A DNA stretch of 6,646 bases from Gemmatimonadota bacterium (GTDB lineage Bacteria > Gemmatimonadota > Gemmatimonadetes > Gemmatimonadales > Gemmatimonadaceae), in the NCBI GenBank assembly GCA_003142495.1, contig PLMM01000332.1, forward strand, positions 1 through 6,646. Reading direction: 5' to 3'. The notes beneath the pieces were generated by a model, which ran no database searches, was not told the origin of the DNA, and saw nothing but the letters and a program-made list of their open reading frames with translations. The stretch's first letter is position 1. Each line of letters opens with the position of its first letter. The translations under genes and the position numbers were made by a program. Of this stretch, positions 6,503 to 6,646 are shown piece after piece.

Positions 6503-6646
6503 ATGCGAGTCGCCGCCACACTAATCACCGCCGTACTGATCCTTGCGGGATGCCGGACTCACGTCGACCCGGGCAACCCTTCGCCTACCAACTGCGACCC
6601 TTCGCGCGGCGAATGCCCCACCGGCACGACGAACACGGGCCAGCCG
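6503..6646 (+). CDS. Lipoprotein precursor, N-terminal part (truncated by window edge)
   Basis: Forty-eight codons are visible, reading off the right edge. The product starts MRVAATLITAVLILAGCR: a short basic n-region (R2), a hydrophobic core (3-13) and a lipobox L14-A15-G16-C17, so C17 would be lipidated after signal peptidase II cleavage. The +2 residue is Arg, not Asp, so outer-membrane sorting is likely if the host is diderm. The mature part begins with a Pro/Gly/Asn/Thr-rich linker with two cysteines (C31 and C38, spaced CX6C) that could pair. A GAGG ribosome-binding site precedes the ATG. It is divergent from the aminotransferase operon. No function can be assigned, since the folded domain is outside the window. 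Confidence 0.72.
   Translation, partial: MRVAATLITAVLILAGCRTHVDPGNPSPTNCDPSRGECPTGTTNTGQP

Overview
The window is GC-rich coding DNA, apparently from a free-living, chemo-organotrophic bacterium. A Gemmatimonadota-like genome is my best guess, from the style of the CPBP protein and the aminotransferase N-termini as I remember them. I could not test this, and other high-GC phyla remain possible.

Nearly everything lies in one tight minus-strand operon, read from about 6365 down to 1. In transcription order it holds: a class III PLP aminotransferase (AT1); an aldehyde dehydrogenase of the glutamate-semialdehyde (P5CDH/RocA-like) type; a second class III aminotransferase (AT2, archaeal ornithine/acetylornithine aminotransferase-like); the alpha and beta subunits of a family I CoA-transferase; and the first 111 residues of a probable CPBP-family intramembrane protease that runs off the left edge. 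The junctions are 17 nt, 4 nt, a 4-nt overlap, 1 nt and 0 nt, so one mRNA and translational coupling are likely. No intergenic terminator is visible.

The set reads as a catabolic module: remove an amino group, oxidise the resulting aldehyde to an acid, remove a second amino group (or work on a second substrate), then activate the acid as a CoA thioester. The substrate cannot be fixed from sequence. Ornithine, lysine or beta-lysine, cadaverine/5-aminovalerate and putrescine/GABA routes all fit in part.

AT1 has an oddity. Its conserved N-terminal segment continues upstream of the first conventional start codon, and the position where a start would be expected, after an AGGA Shine-Dalgarno sequence, reads ATC.

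On the right, a gap of about 137 bp separates the operon from a divergent plus-strand gene encoding a lipoprotein precursor, which is cut off by the right edge. I saw no RNA genes, mobile elements, CRISPR arrays or substantial repeats.
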